A DNA stretch of 64,000 nucleotides from Bacteroidaceae bacterium (lineage in GTDB: Bacteria > Bacteroidota > Bacteroidia > Bacteroidales > Bacteroidaceae), in the NCBI GenBank assembly GCA_017535725.1, contig JAFXTO010000010.1:62001-126000 (forward strand), given 5' to 3'. This document shows positions 7,656-16,813 of the stretch, piece by piece (the first letter of the stretch is position 1; each line of letters begins with the position of its first letter). The notes under the pieces are model-generated. The model was not told the origin of the DNA and did no database searches. It was given only the letters and a program-made list of their open reading frames with translations. The position numbers were made by a program, and so were the translations under genes.

Positions 7656-9690
7656 TGCGTTTGAGTAAAGCATCTATTGTGGGTTCCTGACCGCGGAAGC
7701 GGCGATAGAGAGTCATTGGGTGTTCGGTGCCTCCGCGCGAGAGGATGCAGTCGCGGAAGCGCTGGGCGGTAGGCTGGTCGAAAATGCCAGCCTGCTTGAA
7801 AACGGAGAAGGCGTCGGCATCCAGAACCTCGGCCCATTTGTAGCTGTAGTAGCCTGCTGCGTAGCCTCCTGCCATAATATGACTGAACTGAACGGTCATG
7901 CAAGTTCCAGGAACTTTTGGGAACAGCTGTGCGCGTTTCCAAGCCTGGTCCTCAAATGTCTGTAGGTCTTCCGTGAAGGGGTGTTCCAACGTGTAGAATG
8001 CCATATCCAGAAGTCCGAAACTGACTTGTCGGATGCAAGCGTAGGCCACGTTGAAGTTGCGACTGCGGACAATACGGTCTATGAGTTCTTGTGGAATGGG
8101 TTCGTTCGTCTGGTAGTGACGGGCGAAGGTGTTCAGGAACTCGGGTTCCACCGCCCAGTTCTCCATAATCTGCGAAGGTAGTTCCACGAAATCCCAGAAG
8201 ACACTCGTGCCTGAGAGAGAGGCAAAACGTGTGTTGGCGAAAATGCCATGCAGAGCGTGCCCGAATTCATGGAGGAAGGTTTCTACTTCGCCTAAAGTGA
8301 GAAGCGCAGGCTTCGTGTCGGTTGGTTTCGTGAAGTTCATTACCAAGGAGACGTGTGGTCGGCTGTTGCCATCTTCCTCGCTAATCCACTGGTCTTTGTA
8401 GCTGGTCATCCAGGCTCCAGCCTGCTTTCCCTTGCGGGGGAAGAAGTCGCAGTAGAGAACAGCCAGGAAAGAACCGTCGCGGTCAAGGACATCGTAGGCC
8501 GTCACATCAGGATGATACACAGGGATTTCGGGATTCTCACGGAAAGTGATACCATAGAGACGGGTGGCCAGACCGAAGACACCCTCCTTCACGCGCGCGA
8601 GTTCTAAATAAGGTCTGAGCATTTCGGCATCGATGTTGTAGCGTTCCATCTTTACCTTGTGCCCGTAGTAGGAGAAGTCCCAGGGCTGAAGTTGGAAGTT
8701 CTCGCCTTCCAGCTCATGTGCCTTGTCTTCGATTTCCTGTACTTCGCGACGTGCAGGCTCCAGGTAGGCATCCAGCAGCTGGTCCAGGAGGTGAAAGACG
8801 TTTTCTGCATTTTCTGCCATGCGGTGGACGAGCACATAGTCCGCGTAGGTCTTGTAGCCCAGAAGCTGTGCCCGCTCTTGGCGTAGGTTGACGATTCGGC
8901 GCACGATATCAACGTTGTTCTGCTCGTTCTCCTGAATGCAGATGGTGTTCTTTGCCATGTATAACTGCTGCCGAAGCTGACGGTTGTCAGCGTAAGTCAT
9001 GAAGGGTCCGTAGGAAGGTGCATGAAGGGTGAATAGCCATCCTTCCTTGCCTTGTTCCTTTGCAGCAAGGGCTGCCGCTTCGCGTGCAGAGTCTGGCAGT
9101 CCGCTGAGGTCTGACTCGTCGGTCAAGTGGAGTTCGTAGGCGTTGGTTTCCTTGAGGTTGTTTTGGGAAAATTGCAGGGTGAGCAAGCTCATCTCGTTGT
9201 TAATTTCGCGCAGTCGGCTCTGATGCTCTTCGTCGAGAGCGGCTCCGGCGCGGACGAAACCTTCGTAAGCGCGTTCCAGCAAGGTCTGTTCCTCTGCCGT
9301 CAGTTCCCGTTCTTCACCTGCCTGATAGCGCTCCCAGACAGCCTTCACTCGTTGGAAATACCCTTTATGGAAAAGCATGTTGTTGGCGTGCTCAGTCAGG
9401 ATAGGGGACATCTTCTGGGCCAGTGCCTCCATCTCGTCGTTGGTTTCGGCTGAGAGGAGGTTGAAGAACACCTTGGTGACACGTTCCAGCAGGTCGTCTG
9501 GTGAGGTAACTGCAATGGTATTGTCGAAAGTCGGAGACTCTGGGTTGTCCACGATACTCTGGATGAAGGCTTCGTCCTGACGGATGCCCTCCAAGATGGC
9601 AGGTTCGTAGTCTTCCAGGAGGATTTCGTGGAAGGGTGCCGTCTCGTGAGGAGTCTTATAGTGTTTGACGTAGAAAGGGTTGTCTCTCAT
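7642..9690 (-). CDS. dcp: M3-family zinc metallopeptidase, Dcp-like
   Basis: Oligopeptidase or peptidyl-dipeptidase that degrades short peptides. The zinc site HEFGHALHG is near residue 475 with the third ligand region SGTSVFWDFVELPSQIMENW just after. Length 682 and the opening NPFYVKHYKTPHETAPFHEI fit Dcp-like enzymes. No signal peptide is visible, so it is probably cytoplasmic. It follows the Crp-like regulator by 39 bases. The exact specificity (dipeptidyl versus oligopeptidase A type) cannot be fixed from sequence alone. Confidence 0.93.
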   Translation of the reverse strand: MRDNPFYVKHYKTPHETAPFHEILLEDYEPAILEGIRQDEAFIQSIVDNPESPTFDNTIAVTSPDDLLERVTKVFFNLLSAETNDEMEALAQKMSPILTEHANNMLFHKGYFQRVKAVWERYQAGEERELTAEEQTLLERAYEGFVRAGAALDEEHQSRLREINNEMSLLTLQFSQNNLKETNAYELHLTDESDLSGLPDSAREAAALAAKEQGKEGWLFTLHAPSYGPFMTYADNRQLRQQLYMAKNTICIQENEQNNVDIVRRIVNLRQERAQLLGYKTYADYVLVHRMAENAENVFHLLDQLLDAYLEPARREVQEIEDKAHELEGENFQLQPWDFSYYGHKVKMERYNIDAEMLRPYLELARVKEGVFGLATRLYGITFRENPEIPVYHPDVTAYDVLDRDGSFLAVLYCDFFPRKGKQAGAWMTSYKDQWISEEDGNSRPHVSLVMNFTKPTDTKPALLTLGEVETFLHEFGHALHGIFANTRFASLSGTSVFWDFVELPSQIMENWAVEPEFLNTFARHYQTNEPIPQELIDRIVRSRNFNVAYACIRQVSFGLLDMAFYTLEHPFTEDLQTFEDQAWKRAQLFPKVPGTCMTVQFSHIMAGGYAAGYYSYKWAEVLDADAFSVFKQAGIFDQPTAQRFRDCILSRGGTEHPMTLYRRFRGQEPTIDALLKRNGIK

Positions 9691-9729
9691 TATGAATGGG
9701 ATTATAGGGTATTGTATGTTTTTCTATGT

Positions 9730-10407
9730 TCAGAAGCTGGCACTCAACAGAGCTTCGAATGAAGGGATGAAGATATCCTGCCGTTCCAATTGTAGCAGTC
9801 CGTCGTGTTCCATTTCGTGGAGCGCACGGGCGACGAATCGTTTGTCTTCGCCCAGATACTCACCCATTTTCTGTTGTGAGATGCGGAAATGCTTCTCTCC
9901 TGCTGGTCGAAGTACATGGGCGCGCATGAATCCTCGGATGCGCCCTTTCAGACTCTGTTCTGCGGGTAGCCAGTGAAGCATGTCGTGCCGTACGACCGTT
10001 GTCGTCAACAGATTCATTACGTTCAGCCGGAATACCTCGAAGTAGGCTATCAGTGCTCCCACGGTACGTTTGTCCATCTGCAGGAGGCGCGTCTCACTTC
10101 GGGTCATCAGGGTATGCCGATAGTGCCGCAGGCTTCCGTAGAGCACTTCCAGTCCGCAGACAAAAGGTGTCGCCATCGTTTCTTCCACACTCCAAGTGCG
10201 GTCTGCCGAGCGGGTCGTGAGGGTGATATCCCCCTCCAACACGAATGTAAGTCCTTCGCAGAGTTGGTCTTGCTGGATGAGCACACTGCCTGTAGCTGCC
10301 GTCTCGAAATCCAACCGTGTGGATTCGAGGATGCGGGTGAGGTCGCCGTAACCCAGGCCCTGGAAGAGCGGCAGGCCGAGTAGTGTTTCGAACATCGATT
10401 GTTTCAT
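9730..10407 (-). CDS. Crp/Fnr-family transcriptional regulator
   Basis: 225-residue regulator with an N-terminal cyclic-nucleotide-like beta barrel (about 15-115; LFQGLGYGDLTRIL, VLEGDITLTT) and a C-terminal winged helix (about 165-215; FRISQQKMGEYLGEDKRFVARALHEMEHDGLL). There are no FNR-type iron-sulfur cysteines, so it is not an oxygen sensor of that kind. It lies 11 bases after glnN1 in the same orientation, so it may control nitrogen genes, but no direct evidence is visible. The effector is unknown. Confidence 0.88.
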   Translation of the reverse strand: MKQSMFETLLGLPLFQGLGYGDLTRILESTRLDFETAATGSVLIQQDQLCEGLTFVLEGDITLTTRSADRTWSVEETMATPFVCGLEVLYGSLRHYRHTLMTRSETRLLQMDKRTVGALIAYFEVFRLNVMNLLTTTVVRHDMLHWLPAEQSLKGRIRGFMRAHVLRPAGEKHFRISQQKMGEYLGEDKRFVARALHEMEHDGLLQLERQDIFIPSFEALLSASF

Positions 10408-10418
10408 TGTTCAGAATA

Positions 10419-12635
10419 TCAGCAGATGAAGAGCATCTCCCGATACTTCGGCAGAGGCCATATTTCGTCGTCGATAATAAGTTCCAACTTGTCGGTATGA
10501 TAGCGGATATCTTCGATGAGCGGCGCCACGGTGTCGTGGTATGCTATCGCCTTCTCGCGTCCGCTCTCGATGCGGTTGGCTACCTTACGCGCTTCGACCA
10601 GTTGTGCGACGTGCTCTGTGATATAGCAGGTGTGTCCTGCAATCTGGCGAATGAGCGAAAGGTTGTTTGCCGAAAGGCGGTCGGCTTCTTCTGCCGGGAA
10701 TAGCTCGCGCGACTTGTGGACGTTGTCGATGAGTGCGCTTTGGTAGCGGGTAGCTACAGGTATGACATGGTTCAGACAGAGGTCACCAAAGATGCGCGCT
10801 TCGATTTGAATCCTCTTCGTGTAGGTCTCCCATTTGATTTCGTTGCGTGCTTCCAGCTCCGCCCGTGTGAAGACATTCGTTTTGTGGAACATTTTTATGC
10901 TGCTCTCGTCCAGGTAGCGGTCGATGACCAGCGGGCACGATGCTTCCACGTCCAGTCCACGGCGTGCGGCTTCCTGCTTCCATTCTTCGCTGTAGCCATT
11001 GCCATCGAAGTGTATGGGCTTGCACAAACGGATGTCTTCACGCAAGACAGCCAGGATGGCGCGTTGGGTGAGTTCGGCCTGTGGGGTGGAGTCGCTGTGC
11101 TCCGAGAACTCCTTTATCTTCTTATCCACGCGTTCGCGGAAGTCCATCAACGCTTCGGCTACGGCGCTATTCAGGGCTATCATGGCACTGGCACAATTCG
11201 CTTCGCTGCCGACGGCGCGAAACTCGAATCGGTTTCCGGTGAAAGCGAAGGGCGACGTACGGTTGCGGTCGGTATTATCGATGAGGAGTTCCGGAATCTG
11301 GGGAATGTCCAAATGGATGGCGTGCTTGGTGCCGATGTTTTTTTCGAAGGTTCCGTCCTCGATGTGTTCCAGCACCTGGCTCAGTTGTTTGCCGAGGAAG
11401 ATGGAGATGATTGCAGGCGGTGCCTCGTGGGCTCCCAGTCGATGGGCATTAGAGGCGCTGACAATACTTGCTTTCAGGAGCCCGTTGTGGCGCCAGACGG
11501 CCATCAAGGTCTCTACGATGAAGGTGATGAAACGAAGATTGTCAAGAGGTGTCTTGCCTGGCCCGTGAAGCAGGATACCAGTATCGGTCGAGAGGCTCCA
11601 GTTGTTGTGCTTGCCGCTTCCGTTGATACCCAGGAAGGGCTTCTCATGGAGCAGGCAACGGAAGCCGTGCTTGCGTGCCACCTTCTTCATAAGCATCATC
11701 AGCAGCATGTTGTGATCCACGGCGAGGTTCGTTTCCTCAAAGATAGGAGCCAGCTCGAACTGGTTGGGTGCTGCCTCGTTGTGACGTGTCTTGCAGGGAA
11801 TGCCCAGTTCCAGAGCTTGTATTTCAAGGTCACGCATGAATGCAACCACGCGTTCAGGAATACTTCCGAAGTAGTGGTCATCCATCTGCTGATTCTTGGC
11901 GGATTCATGCCCCAGCAGCGTTCGGCCGGTCATCACCAAATCGGGGCGTGCTGCGTAGATTTCTTCATCGACGAGGAAATACTCCTGCTCCCAGCCGAGG
12001 TTGGAAATCACCCTCTTCACGTCGGGGTAGAAAAGCTGTGCTACGGCGGTAGCAGCCTTGTCCACAGCGTGTAGCGCTTTCTTCAACGGCGCTTTGAAGT
12101 CCAGCGCCTCGCCCGTATAGGAGATAAAAATGGTAGGAATCATCAGCGTGTCGCCAATAATGAAGACGGGCGAAGCAGGATCCCAGGCGGAGTAGCCTCG
12201 TGCTTCGAAGGTGCTTCGAATACCTCCGCTGGGAAAGCTGCTGGCATCGGGCTCCTGTTGCACCAGTTGTTTGCCGGTGAACTCTTCTACCATACCTCCT
12301 TTGCCGTCGTGCTCCACGAAACCATCGTGCTTCTCTGCCGTTCCTTCGGTCAGAGGCTGGAACCAGTGGGTGATGTGGGTGGCGCCCATTTCCATGGCCC
12401 ATCGTTTCATGCCTTCGGCCACCGCATCGGCTGTTGCCATATCCAGTGTGGCTTCATTCTCGATGACATCTATCATCTTTTCGTAGACTTTGGCCGGAAG
12501 GTAGCGGAACATCTTCTTGCGGTCAAAAACGTATTTGCCGAAAAACTCAGAAGGACGTTCTGCTGGAGAGGGGACTTCTATGGGACGTTTCTTGAATGCC
12601 TCGCTGACGACGTTGAATCTTAAAAGGGATGACAT
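10419..12635 (-). CDS. glnN: Glutamine synthetase type III (first copy)
   Basis: ATP-dependent ammonia fixation onto glutamate. The 738 residues and the order of motifs identify GSIII rather than GSI: AERPSEFFGKYVFDRKKM, ITHWFQPLTEGTAEKHD, DASSFPSGGIRSTFEARGY, NGSGKHNNWSLSTD, DNTDRNRTSPFAFTGNRFEFRAVGSEANCASAM. It closely resembles the second copy at 54079-56322 but lacks the 8-residue VPDG insert found there. First gene of a probable six-gene leftward operon that continues with the Crp-like regulator. The 133-base leader holds an A/T-rich ATAACG iteration and no obvious TAnnTTTG box. Confidence 0.97.
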   Translation of the reverse strand: MSSLLRFNVVSEAFKKRPIEVPSPAERPSEFFGKYVFDRKKMFRYLPAKVYEKMIDVIENEATLDMATADAVAEGMKRWAMEMGATHITHWFQPLTEGTAEKHDGFVEHDGKGGMVEEFTGKQLVQQEPDASSFPSGGIRSTFEARGYSAWDPASPVFIIGDTLMIPTIFISYTGEALDFKAPLKKALHAVDKAATAVAQLFYPDVKRVISNLGWEQEYFLVDEEIYAARPDLVMTGRTLLGHESAKNQQMDDHYFGSIPERVVAFMRDLEIQALELGIPCKTRHNEAAPNQFELAPIFEETNLAVDHNMLLMMLMKKVARKHGFRCLLHEKPFLGINGSGKHNNWSLSTDTGILLHGPGKTPLDNLRFITFIVETLMAVWRHNGLLKASIVSASNAHRLGAHEAPPAIISIFLGKQLSQVLEHIEDGTFEKNIGTKHAIHLDIPQIPELLIDNTDRNRTSPFAFTGNRFEFRAVGSEANCASAMIALNSAVAEALMDFRERVDKKIKEFSEHSDSTPQAELTQRAILAVLREDIRLCKPIHFDGNGYSEEWKQEAARRGLDVEASCPLVIDRYLDESSIKMFHKTNVFTRAELEARNEIKWETYTKRIQIEARIFGDLCLNHVIPVATRYQSALIDNVHKSRELFPAEEADRLSANNLSLIRQIAGHTCYITEHVAQLVEARKVANRIESGREKAIAYHDTVAPLIEDIRYHTDKLELIIDDEIWPLPKYREMLFIC

Positions 12636-12654
12636 ATAGGATTTTGGGGGTTAA

Positions 12655-12756
12655 ATTATCGGGATGTTGGGATGTCGAAATGTCGTAATAACGTAATAAC
12701 GGGATATCGTAATAACGTGATAACGAGATGTCGTGATAACGAAATATCGACTTCAT
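12655..12756. repeat. CGTAATAACG / TCGATATTTCG iteration
   Basis: About eight imperfect 10-12 base units such as CGTAATAACG and GATGTCGTGATAACGA between glnN1 and mltG. The same motif in the other orientation appears at 37370-37400 and 59340-59372. Probably a neutral, slippage-prone intergenic filler. Confidence 0.65.
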
Positions 12757-12768
12757 TAATTGTCTTGC

Positions 12769-13797
12769 TCATCTGATTCCACGTCGATTCAGGGCTTGCT
12801 GATAGCGGCGTGCATTCTTCTGATGGTCGGCGTAGGAATGAGCGAAATTGTGCGTGCCGCTGAAATCTTCCTTTGCACACATATAGAGATAGTCGTGCGA
12901 CTCATGGTGGAGTACTGCATCGATGCCTGCCACCGAGGGAATACGAATGGGGCCAGGGGGTAATCCGGTGTTGCGGTAGGTGTTGTAGGGACTGTCTATA
13001 CGCAAATGTACGTTGAGGATGCGGCGCAGGGTGTCGTTGTGAAGAGCGAATTTCACCGTGGGGTCTGCCTGTAGCGGCATGTCGATTCGTAGGCGGTTGA
13101 GGTACATTCCAGCCACTCGAGGCTTTTCAGGATTATTCGCCGTCTCCTCGTCGATGATACTGGCCAGTGTGATGACCTCCTCGTGGCTCAAACCCATCTG
13201 TTGTGCCGCTTCGTTGCGCCCTTCGTCGTTCCAGAATGCTTTGTTCTCACGTTGCATGCGTTCCATGAAAGCCTCCAAGGAGGTGTTCCAATAGAGCTCG
13301 TAGGTATTCGGAATGAACAGAGCGGGTAGGGTGGTAGGAGTATAACCATAGTTGCGGGCAAAGATGGAGTCAGAGAAAGCAAACGCCACATCGGCCGAAT
13401 CCAGCATCAGTTTCTGTGCCATTACGCCCGCCAGTTTCTCCAACCGACGGACCGATGGAACCGTGAAGCGGACAGGAGCCTGCTTACCATGTTTAAGCTT
13501 GCGATAGACACTGAACATTGTTTCGCCGGGTTCCACAGCGTAGCGACCTGTGCGAGGATGAAATTCCGATAGCCAACGAGCAACCGTCCAACCTCTGAGG
13601 CTACGGGCTTTGGCCACCTCACGGAGTTGTTGCTTGACATCGTCTTCCTTGTCCATCGGGCGGATGTAGAGGTAGGTGGTTTCGGTGATGTCGAAGGGGG
13701 TACTCATCAGACTCTTCCAACTCCATAGGGCAAACAATGCAGCAGCGGCGACTGTTGCGCCGAAGCTCCAGAGCACTATCTTTGTGGTCTTTTTCAT
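12769..13797 (-). CDS. mltG: Endolytic murein transglycosylase MltG
   Basis: Inner-membrane YceG/MltG-family lytic transglycosylase that cuts nascent glycan strands. One N-terminal transmembrane helix (IVLWSFGATVAAAALFALW), a LysM-like region (ARSLRGWTVARWL, GRYAVEPGETMFSVYRKLKHG) and the catalytic domain with the active-site Glu in ITLASIIDEETANNPEKPR followed by VAGMYLNRLRIDMPLQADPTV and YNTYRNTGLPPGPI. Length 342 is normal. It lies downstream of the tRNA-Thr gene on the same strand. Confidence 0.95.
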   Translation of the reverse strand: MKKTTKIVLWSFGATVAAAALFALWSWKSLMSTPFDITETTYLYIRPMDKEDDVKQQLREVAKARSLRGWTVARWLSEFHPRTGRYAVEPGETMFSVYRKLKHGKQAPVRFTVPSVRRLEKLAGVMAQKLMLDSADVAFAFSDSIFARNYGYTPTTLPALFIPNTYELYWNTSLEAFMERMQRENKAFWNDEGRNEAAQQMGLSHEEVITLASIIDEETANNPEKPRVAGMYLNRLRIDMPLQADPTVKFALHNDTLRRILNVHLRIDSPYNTYRNTGLPPGPIRIPSVAGIDAVLHHESHDYLYMCAKEDFSGTHNFAHSYADHQKNARRYQQALNRRGIR

Positions 13798-13885
13798 GTT
13801 ACCTGCAATATGCGCGCGTGCGTGTTAAAATAAGGAAACGCAGACACCCATTTCCATGGAATATCTGCGATTGTTTAGGTATCAG

Positions 13886-13958
<73 letters not shown>

Positions 13959-13982
13959 AAGACGCTTGTCTTAAATCGGCTG

Positions 13983-13990
13983 CAAAAGTA
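13983..13990 (-). promoter_or_regulatory. -7 promoter box for tRNA-Thr
   Basis: TACTTTTG on the minus strand, matching the Bacteroidetes -7 consensus TAnnTTTG, about 25 bases before the mature tRNA 5' end. Confidence 0.6.
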
Positions 13991-14107
13991 GTTCTTTTCT
14001 TTGAACTGACCAAAAAAGTGGCTCGTTTTTTTATTCGAGAGTTTCATTTTTTATGCTTTTCATGTACGTAAAGGCAAAAAATGCACTTTTTTGCACCTCT
14101 TGAAGCA

Positions 14108-14142
14108 AAAACTTTAAACTTTAAACTTTAAACTTTAAACTT
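14108..14142. repeat. AAACTTT iteration
   Basis: Five tandem copies of the 7-base unit AAACTTT, immediately before the serB promoter. The related AAACATTAAACTTTAAAC filler is found at 24936-24962, 25660-25705 and 25832-25860. Confidence 0.7.
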
Positions 14143-14148
14143 TTTACC

Positions 14149-14156
14149 TACCTTTG
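14149..14156 (+). promoter_or_regulatory. -7 promoter box of serB
   Basis: TACCTTTG, an exact match to TAnnTTTG, 29 bases before the serB ATG. Confidence 0.7.
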
Positions 14157-14184
14157 CACAAAATAAAACAACATTTACCTCTTT

Positions 14185-15420
14185 ATGAACGAAGAACTCA
14201 TACTAATTCAGATTACAGGTGAAGATCGTCCGGGTCTCACCGCTTCGATGATGGAAATCTTGGCTCGTTACAACTGTGACGTCCTCGATATTGGTCAGGC
14301 CGACATTCACAACACGCTTTCGCTGGGTATTCTCATCCGCGTGAACGAGGAAGCCAGTGGACATGTGATGAAACACGTGCTCTTCAAGGCCTCGGAACTG
14401 GGTGTTGTCGTCCGTTTCTCCCCGATCAGCAAGGAAGACTACACCGCGTGGGTGGGTCGCCAGGGCAAGAATCGCTACATTCTTACTTTGCTTGGACGTA
14501 AGTTGCAGGCCAATCAAATGGCTGCTGTGGCCAATATCGTGGCCAAACAGGGCTTCAATATTGATGCCATCAAGCGTCTGACAGGTCGAGCTCCGCTCAA
14601 TGGGCCGCGCGAAGGAGTGAGGGCATGCATCGAATTTTCCTTGAGAGGAGAGCCCAAGGACAGGGCAGAAATGCAGGCAGACCTCATGCATTTGAGCTCA
14701 CAAATGGAAGTGGACTTCTCGCTGCAGCGTGATAATATGTTCCGCCGCATGCGCCGTCTCATCTGTTTCGATATGGACTCAACACTCATTACCACGGAGG
14801 TTATCGATGAACTGGCTATGCGTGCTGGGGTAGGCGACCAAGTGAAGGAAATTACGGCCCGTGCTATGCGTGGTGAGATAGATTTCAAGGAGAGCTTCAC
14901 AGAACGGTGCAAGTTGCTCAAAGGGTTGGACGTCAGCGTGATGCAGGACATTGCGGAACACCTTCCCATTACGGAGGGCGCCGACCGCCTGATGTATGTC
15001 CTGAAACGCTATGGCTACAAGATTGCCATCCTCTCTGGTGGCTTCACCTTCTTCGGTGAATACCTACAGAGGCGCTGGGGTATTGACTATGTATATGCCA
15101 ACGAGCTGGAAGTAGGTGAGGACGGTCGTCTCACGGGCAATTATGTAGGTGAGATTGTCGATGGACGCCGGAAGGCAGAACTCCTCCGCCTGATAGCCCA
15201 AGTGGAGAAGGTTGACTTGCAGCAGGCTATTGCTGTCGGCGACGGAGCCAATGATCTTCCGATGCTCTCAGAGGCAGGACTGGGTATCGCCTTCCATGCA
15301 AAGCCTCGTGTGGTGGCTAATGCCAAACAAAGTATCAACACCATTGGACTGGACGGCGTGCTGTATTTCCTTGGCTTCAAGGACAGCTACCTCGACGAGA
15401 AAGCAGGAGGGCGTCTGTAA
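14185..15420 (+). CDS. serB: Phosphoserine phosphatase with tandem ACT domains
   Basis: Final step of serine synthesis, phosphoserine to serine. Two ACT-type regulatory domains occupy about residues 1-170 (LILIQITGEDRPGLTASMMEIL; RYILTLLGRKLQANQMAAVANI), then the HAD domain begins with the nucleophile motif CFDMDSTLIT and continues to LSGGFTFF and VGDGANDLPML. Length 411 agrees with the ACT-containing SerB forms. A good TACCTTTG box lies just upstream. The ACT domains suggest feedback control by serine, as in homologues. Confidence 0.96.
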   Translation: MNEELILIQITGEDRPGLTASMMEILARYNCDVLDIGQADIHNTLSLGILIRVNEEASGHVMKHVLFKASELGVVVRFSPISKEDYTAWVGRQGKNRYILTLLGRKLQANQMAAVANIVAKQGFNIDAIKRLTGRAPLNGPREGVRACIEFSLRGEPKDRAEMQADLMHLSSQMEVDFSLQRDNMFRRMRRLICFDMDSTLITTEVIDELAMRAGVGDQVKEITARAMRGEIDFKESFTERCKLLKGLDVSVMQDIAEHLPITEGADRLMYVLKRYGYKIAILSGGFTFFGEYLQRRWGIDYVYANELEVGEDGRLTGNYVGEIVDGRRKAELLRLIAQVEKVDLQQAIAVGDGANDLPMLSEAGLGIAFHAKPRVVANAKQSINTIGLDGVLYFLGFKDSYLDEKAGGRL

Positions 15421-15466
15421 ATGGTAAAATATCTGATGCCTTCCTGTCGGAAAAACGAATCTTCCT

Positions 15467-16099
15467 ATGATTAAGAATATTGTATTTGACTTCGGCGGCG
15501 TGCTCTTCGACCTTTCCTGGGAGCAGGCCGTCCGGCGTTTCAAGGCTATAGGTCTTGCCGATGCCGAGCAACGTCTGGATCGCTTTCATCAGCGAGGTAT
15601 CTTCGAGCAGTTGGAATCCGGCCTGCTTTCTACTGATGACTTCCTCCAGGAACTGGGGCAACTCTGTCATCGTTCTCTCAGCTACGACGAGGTGCTTCAT
15701 GCATGGTTGGGTTATGTTGGTGCTCCCATGGACGAAGCCAAACTGAATACCCTCGACCAATTGCGTGCCGAAGGCTATCGCACCTTCCTTCTCTCGAACA
15801 CGAATCCGTTTGTGCAAGCTTGGGCTGAGGGCAGGGATTTTTGCCTTTCACACCGGCCACTCAGCAGTTATCTGGAGAAATGCTATACCTCGTATGAGGT
15901 ACGTATCATGAAGCCCGATCCTGCCATCTTCCAGTTCATGCTTCGTGATGCAGATATTCTTTCTGACGAAACCATCTTCCTGGACGACAGCCCTGCAAAT
16001 ATCGCTGCTGCAGAATCACAAGGAATTCACACCCTGCTGGTCGAGAAGAACGGCTCCTGGGAATCATCGCTTCGGGAGGCCATCCGTTCATTCGAATAA
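15467..16099 (+). CDS. HAD-superfamily hydrolase, YihX-like subfamily IA
   Basis: A 210-residue phosphatase-type HAD protein. Motif I IVFDFGGVLFDL, motif II FLLSNTN, motif III Lys in RIMKPDP and motif IV FLDDSPANIAAA are all visible. The substrate is unknown; relatives dephosphorylate small sugar phosphates or nucleotides. It lies 46 bases after serB in the same direction and may be co-transcribed. Its stop is 6 bases from the convergent gene at 16106. Confidence 0.88.
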   Translation: MIKNIVFDFGGVLFDLSWEQAVRRFKAIGLADAEQRLDRFHQRGIFEQLESGLLSTDDFLQELGQLCHRSLSYDEVLHAWLGYVGAPMDEAKLNTLDQLRAEGYRTFLLSNTNPFVQAWAEGRDFCLSHRPLSSYLEKCYTSYEVRIMKPDPAIFQFMLRDADILSDETIFLDDSPANIAAAESQGIHTLLVEKNGSWESSLREAIRSFE

Positions 16100-16105
16100 A
16101 AGGTG

Positions 16106-16813
16106 TCAAACCTTGGTGATCACTCGGCAGAAGACATCGAAGTCGGTGTCTAACCGCGATAGTTCATACGGCTGGATTTCGAGGGAAAAGGTACCTCGTA
16201 TTTCAGATAAGTCGAAATAGGTCCGCAACATGCTGGCGAGGTTGAAGCAGAGGTTGTTGCCACGCTTCATGACCTGTCGGACGACACTCATGAGGTACGC
16301 CTTGTCGTGCTCTTCGTAGCAGAGTGTCCGTAGCAGGACGAATGCCGCAACAATACCTTCTGTTCGCAGCAGGAATTCTACCTTGCGGCGATTATCCACT
16401 ATCCCCAGCCGCATGAACAGGTCTTCCATCGTCTGGGGATTCTTGATGGCTGGAAGCCACAGCGCCAGCAGCTTTTGGCGGTCGATGAGACGGGTAGGGG
16501 AGGAGAGCGCTTCTGCCAGTTGTTGGAAGCCTGCATCGTTCAGCGACAGTGTGCCTTTCTGCAACCGCAGCAATGCCGCTTTACCGGTGGTGACGGTAAA
16601 CGCTTTTGGTTGCCAGAGCACCAGTTTCTGCATCACATCCCAGAAAACACCAGCATCCGCCGCAGGCAGCAAACGCTCACCCAACAAGTAGCCTGCTGTG
16701 CGAAAGTGAGCGTTTGACAGACCTTCGAGGTATTTTTGCATGGCTTGCCAGTCGCCCGCTTCGAAAAGCGAGCTGAGGCGCTGGAAAATAATGGGATGGT
16801 AGTGCTGATCCAT
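16106..16813 (-). CDS. Conserved hypothetical protein
   Basis: A 235-residue predicted soluble, mostly helical protein that I do not recognise (opening HYHPIIFQRLSSLFEAGDWQ). No signal peptide, membrane segment or catalytic motif is evident. Its ATG overlaps the stop codon of the N-acetylmuramoyl-L-alanine amidase gene (TAATG), so translation is coupled to it and a cell-envelope link is possible but unproven. Confidence 0.75.
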   Translation of the reverse strand: MDQHYHPIIFQRLSSLFEAGDWQAMQKYLEGLSNAHFRTAGYLLGERLLPAADAGVFWDVMQKLVLWQPKAFTVTTGKAALLRLQKGTLSLNDAGFQQLAEALSSPTRLIDRQKLLALWLPAIKNPQTMEDLFMRLGIVDNRRKVEFLLRTEGIVAAFVLLRTLCYEEHDKAYLMSVVRQVMKRGNNLCFNLASMLRTYFDLSEIRGTFSLEIQPYELSRLDTDFDVFCRVITKV

